A stretch of DNA of 23,423 nucleotides from Candidatus Aenigmatarchaeota archaeon (GTDB lineage: Archaea; Aenigmatarchaeota; Aenigmatarchaeia; QMZS01). The DNA lies in assembly GCA_016932615.1 (NCBI GenBank), contig JAFGCN010000024.1, forward strand, positions 1 through 23,423. The letters run 5' to 3'. Every line of letters begins with the position of its first letter. Within the stretch, counting starts at the first letter, position 1. This document shows positions 19,985-23,423 of the stretch, piece after piece. The notes below the pieces were generated by a model. The model worked only from the letters and a program-made list of their open reading frames with translations. It did no database searches and had not been told where the DNA came from. The translations under genes and the position numbers were made by a program.

Positions 19985-22900
19985 CTAGGGTGTAAAATAG
20001 CTCCCAACAGAGCAGCCGGATACCTCCTGGTAGCCCATGAAGCTTACAATAGCCCCGTAGCTTCCCGTGGCAACCCCTTTTGGCGCCCTTACCCTGAAGT
20101 CAATATTTGTCAGGTTCTCGCCAACCGGAAGGCCGCATGCAATTGCAAGGCCATATGAAGTGCCGTCCCTCGTCTTGCTTGGAACATTCATCCAGCCAGA
20201 GCCGTTGTAAATCTGCACATTGTTGGCACCATTTTCGCCTGTTGCCGGCTCTCCAAGGCACAGGGAATCATCCCCGTCATCAGTCGCGTCTGTTCCGGAG
20301 CAGATGTAATACGTGGAGTGGTAGTCTCCATTGGCATAGACCAGCACGTCAACTGTTGCCGTGCCGTTGTTTTTCAGCGTGAAGTTGGAATTGCTTCCAT
20401 CCTCAGTGTCATTGCCTTTCTCTGAGTTGCACGAGCCGTCAGCACCGGCATAGCAGTAGTACTGGAAGTCCAGAGGTATGTATGAAACTGTCCATGCCTT
20501 GTCTGACTGGTTATTTGTCTCAAATATCGAGATGCTTGTTGTCAGAAGACCTGGGGGATTTATGTCCCGCGACATCATGAAGAGCTTTTCTTTCGTGTAT
20601 ATGTAGATTGCCGTGTTATCTATTATAACCGTGTCTGTGGTGTTAGCCGCTTCGTATTCCTCAGAGCCATAACAGGACACATTCCAGTCAAATGTCCCGT
20701 TCGTGCTAAAGCTCCTGTTGTACTCATAAAGAGAGCTAGTGGCGTTAAAGCCCATCTCAACGGACTCTGTCCATCCGCCGGAAACGTTGAAGGTAATATT
20801 GCAGTAAACTCCGGCTCCGCTTATGGCGTCACCACTAGTAAGGTTAGTGTAGTTTGCGTAGAAAGTGACAAGCTCTTTCTTGTATTTTGTCTGGCTCCCT
20901 CCTTCGGCATCAGTCTCGTCCCAGATTGAAAGGTTCGAGTTTGAAGTTGCAGAGTAGTTGGAAAAGCCCGTGACGTTGAATTTCAAGCTGTTTCCTATAT
21001 ACGAGATAAACTCACAATCAGAGCAAACTGAGCCGTCTTTGAGGACTGACGGCGTTTTAAGGTAAGGAAGGTTGTAAAGAGTCACATTTGCCTTCTTGTT
21101 GAGTCTTGGCTCTTCAGTTGAGTTGACATATATATATCCGTCACCAATAGCGATCAGTTCGTCCAGGTCAACCCCTCCGCTAAGGTTTACCGGCTGGAGA
21201 TAGGCGATTTTCCCATAGCCCGATCTTTCAAGCATCAACCCCGAAATAGAGTGGGTCTGCTTGCCAGAAAGGTCGGTAGTCACACCATCAAAGCTTGTTG
21301 CAAGGATTACATCAAAGTACCTCATTTCAGAAACATTTGAAAGCTCTCCTTCGTCAGTGCAGTTAACTGTCCAGTTGTACCTTCCAACAGTTAGGCCAGT
21401 TAATGTGAAGTTCTGTGACAGGTTTCTTGTAACCGAGGAATTAGTCTGGTTTTCCTCTCCGTTTACGAATAGCTTGCAGCTTGTGATTGCGCTGTCGTCT
21501 GAAACATTGTACTTGAGATAGACTGTTCCGTCCGAGTCTCCGGAGTTGTTTGTTGGGGTTTCAAGGTGAATTGAGGGGACGGTCGTGTCTTCTTCAGTGG
21601 TGTTTAGCTCAAAGGTCTCGCTAGAGTTTTCGTCCATCACATTTCCGGCCAAATCTTCCGCCACAGTCACATTGATTGTGTAGTTTCCGTCTCCGGTCTC
21701 GTTTGTGAAGTTGTACCACCCAACCCATCTTGTGGAGTTAAACCAGCCGAGGGTTGTAAGTGTGTAAATTGAGGAGTTCTGGATTTTGACTGTCGGGTTA
21801 ATCGTCTGGTTCATCGCTTCGGAGAAGTCTAAGGTGAAAGTTACGTTTCCTGCGGCTACGGGGGAGGTATCATTGAGAGTAAGGAGGACTAATGTTGGGG
21901 CGGTCGTGTCAATCGTGATATCGTACTGCGCCGACATGTTCGTAGTGCTTCCGTTCGTGCAGTTGACCCACCAAAGGTAACTTCCATCCCCAGTTTCCGA
22001 GGCAATAATTGTGGTTTCAGTGTTGTTTGCCACCGAGTTGTTTGTGCCCTTTTCTGCCGAGTCGTAGTAGAGAGTACAGGAATAAGTGTCGTTAGTTCCG
22101 GTTACGTTGAACGTGTGGGTTGTGGTGTTATCGGTTGTGTTGGTGTCGTTTGTTGGCGCCATGAGGTTTACTGTGAAATATGTTCCTCCCGATTCCCCGC
22201 CTTCACCAACATAAAGGTATCTCGGGCTGCTTTCTGCGTAGTCGGTTGTGTAGGCACTGTTTGATGCCAAGTCGTTTGCCCATCCATAGTAGGTGTAAGT
22301 GCCGTCAGCCAAATTTGTAAGGTTGGAGTAGAAGCGATACTGGGTCGAGTTGTACTTCTGGAACTCAGTCTGGTAGTGAAGCCATATCTCGTCGGAGGTT
22401 AGGGAGCGGTTGTAGATTCTGAGTTCATCCAGCAAACCCCTGAATTGTTCCTCTCCAGACGAACAATATCCTCCTACCCGACTCCCATAACTTCTACCCA
22501 AAAGGAGGTTTCGTCCACTCTCTGGAATTGATGAAGTAGCATAAATGCTATTTTCCAGAACCCCATTTAGATACATCCTAAGCTCAGAGGAATTGTAAGT
22601 CACTGCAAAATGATTCCATTCCGAATCCCAAGCATCCGTAGCAGAGGATAGGGTCTTATTGCCGGGAGCAGCAAATCTGGCGGTGTAATTGGCGGAGTTT
22701 CCGCCAGCTGTTGTGAAAAGCCCTCCCGCATATAAGTCGCCCTCATATACCGCAAGATAAACCGCCCCATTGTTCAATCCAGAGCCCAAGGCCGACCAAT
22801 CGCTTCCGTTCCATTTGGCGATGTTTGCAGCAGGAGATCCTCCGGCAGTGGTGAAAAAACCACCAACATACAAATTGCCATTATTGACCGCCAACGAGTC

Positions 22901-23423
22901 CACCTCATCATTCAATCCAGAGCCCAAGGCCGACCAATCGCTTCCGTTCCATTTGGCGATGTTTGCAGCAGGAGATCCTCCGGCAGTGGTGAAGTTTCCG
23001 CCGGCAATCAACTCACCATTATAGACACCAAGTGTAAAAACATTGCTGTTTACTCCAGAACCTAAAGTTGACCAGTCGCTTCCGTTCCATTTGGCGATAT
23101 AATTCGCAGAACCTCCCCCTGCAGTTGTGAAACGCCCGCCAACATACAGATCCTCCCTATAGACAGTAAGTGCATACACTTTTTCGTTTACTCCAGAACC
23201 TAATGCTGACCAGCTAGTTCCGTTCCATTTGGCTATACCCGCAACCTCAATCTCCCCCGCAGTCGTGAAATTTCCGCCAGCAATCAACTCACCCTCATAC
23301 ACTCCCAAGGTATATACCCATTTGTTGGTCTCCTCTCCTAAAGCTGACCAGTCGCTTCCGTTCCATTTGGCTATATAATTTGCAGAACCTCCCCCTGCAG
23401 TCTCAAAGTTACCTCCCGCATAA
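19985..23423 (-). CDS. Giant secreted protein: delta-60-type repeats, LamG, Ig-like domains (5' end off the window)
   Basis: The frame runs through the right edge with no stop, so the visible 1,145 residues are the C-terminal part; an internal TTG at 23308 is not the true start. In order: five full and one partial 46-47-residue beta-propeller-like repeats (AGGNFTTAGG, then IAKWNGSDWSALGSG) of delta-60/DUF5122 type, about 22690-23422; a LamG/concanavalin-like domain, about 22350-22670 (FAVTYNSSELRMYLNGVLEN; GLLDELRIYNRSLTSDEI); several Ig or bacterial-Ig-like domains rich in N-x-S/T sequons, about 20700-22190 (DITIDTTAPTLVLLTLNDTS); and the shared surface module at 19988-20383 (VQIYNGSGWMNVPS; NIDFRVRAP). 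No C-terminal membrane helix is present, so it probably binds the anchored partners encoded downstream. The many sequons suggest heavy N-glycosylation. Confidence 0.85.
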   Translation of the reverse strand, partial: YAGGNFETAGGGSANYIAKWNGSDWSALGEETNKWVYTLGVYEGELIAGGNFTTAGEIEVAGIAKWNGTSWSALGSGVNEKVYALTVYREDLYVGGRFTTAGGGSANYIAKWNGSDWSTLGSGVNSNVFTLGVYNGELIAGGNFTTAGGSPAANIAKWNGSDWSALGSGLNDEVDSLAVNNGNLYVGGFFTTAGGSPAANIAKWNGSDWSALGSGLNNGAVYLAVYEGDLYAGGLFTTAGGNSANYTARFAAPGNKTLSSATDAWDSEWNHFAVTYNSSELRMYLNGVLENSIYATSSIPESGRNLLLGRSYGSRVGGYCSSGEEQFRGLLDELRIYNRSLTSDEIWLHYQTEFQKYNSTQYRFYSNLTNLADGTYTYYGWANDLASNSAYTTDYAESSPRYLYVGEGGESGGTYFTVNLMAPTNDTNTTDNTTTHTFNVTGTNDTYSCTLYYDSAEKGTNNSVANNTETTIIASETGDGSYLWWVNCTNGSTTNMSAQYDITIDTTAPTLVLLTLNDTSPVAAGNVTFTLDFSEAMNQTINPTVKIQNSSIYTLTTLGWFNSTRWVGWYNFTNETGDGNYTINVTVAEDLAGNVMDENSSETFELNTTEEDTTVPSIHLETPTNNSGDSDGTVYLKYNVSDDSAITSCKLFVNGEENQTNSSVTRNLSQNFTLTGLTVGRYNWTVNCTDEGELSNVSEMRYFDVILATSFDGVTTDLSGKQTHSISGLMLERSGYGKIAYLQPVNLSGGVDLDELIAIGDGYIYVNSTEEPRLNKKANVTLYNLPYLKTPSVLKDGSVCSDCEFISYIGNSLKFNVTGFSNYSATSNSNLSIWDETDAEGGSQTKYKKELVTFYANYTNLTSGDAISGAGVYCNITFNVSGGWTESVEMGFNATSSLYEYNRSFSTNGTFDWNVSCYGSEEYEAANTTDTVIIDNTAIYIYTKEKLFMMSRDINPPGLLTTSISIFETNNQSDKAWTVSYIPLDFQYYCYAGADGSCNSEKGNDTEDGSNSNFTLKNNGTATVDVLVYANGDYHSTYYICSGTDATDDGDDSLCLGEPATGENGANNVQIYNGSGWMNVPSKTRDGTSYGLAIACGLPVGENLTNIDFRVRAPKGVATGSYGAIVSFMGYQEVSGCSVGSYFTP
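22773..22855 (-). repeat. 83-bp exact repeat, copy 1
   Basis: Identical to 22911-22993. It spans most of one blade (TTAGGSPAANIAKWNGSDWS and the following ALGSGLN). Identity stops at both ends exactly, with different bases flanking each copy. Confidence 0.9.
22911..22993 (-). repeat. 83-bp exact repeat, copy 2
   Basis: Identical to 22773-22855 at an offset of 138 bp, keeping the reading frame. Confidence 0.9.

Larger units (their letters stand above)
22690..23422 (-). repeat. Tandem 46-47-codon repeats encoding propeller-like blades
   Basis: Five full and one partial units, each reading YxGGxFTTAGGxxANxIAKWNG, then WSALGSGxN and a variable strand. Two neighbouring units contain an 83-bp segment of exact DNA identity (22773-22855 and 22911-22993), 138 bp (46 codons) apart. 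The other units are diverged but keep the identical core CGCTTCCGTTCCATTTGGC (+ strand), which suggests recent gene conversion or unit duplication. Confidence 0.85.

Overview
The window looks like chromosomal DNA from an archaeon, probably a small-genome DPANN-type lineage (for example Diapherotrites, Woesearchaeota or Micrarchaeota-like; the phylum is inferred, not shown). The evidence is an alanyl-tRNA synthetase with the archaeal N-terminal Cys4 zinc extension, archaeal TATA boxes about 20-27 nt upstream of ATG codons (leaderless transcripts), a MinD/ParA ATPase beside secreted proteins, and several Ig-like, sequon-rich, membrane-anchored surface proteins with no bacterial cell-wall genes.

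Layout. Positions 1-3835 (mostly + strand) are accessory DNA. They hold the tail of an unidentified gene, a four-helix membrane protein, two paralogous small proteins that resemble a reduced isochorismatase/cysteine-hydrolase fold, three unrecognised small proteins, and a HicB-HicA toxin-antitoxin pair followed by a 47-residue third gene. Positions 3972-6319 (- strand) are a tightly overlapping five-gene operon: four small proteins with actual or probable winged-helix character and a last gene combining a HEPN-like R-N-x5-H motif with a C-terminal winged helix. Just upstream lies a 60-bp exact direct repeat (6341-6400 and 6690-6749) in AT-rich DNA. Each copy sits directly upstream of a TATA-like element and an ATG on the same strand.

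Positions 6842-11510 (- strand) are housekeeping: an AlaRS that appears to lack the C-terminal C-Ala domain, preceded by an unrecognised 271-residue protein, then an M24 metallopeptidase translationally coupled to a YjbQ/UPF0047 protein. Divergent from these, 11597-12466 (+) encodes a TraB/PrgY/TIKI-like protein.

Positions 12476-23423 (- strand) are a cell-surface region made of two operons. One is MinD-like ATPase, then an 831-residue secreted Ig/CarboxypepD-like protein, then a 169-residue signal-anchored protein. The other is a very large delta-60-repeat/LamG/Ig protein (its start lies off the right edge), then a 469-residue anchored protein, a 215-residue signal-anchored protein and a 490-residue anchored protein, with gaps of only 1-3 nt or short overlaps. 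Three of these secreted proteins share the same C-terminal module (an N-x-G strand, then an IY-x-x-G-x-GW motif, a Cys and an FR motif). This ties the two operons together as one probable surface assembly.
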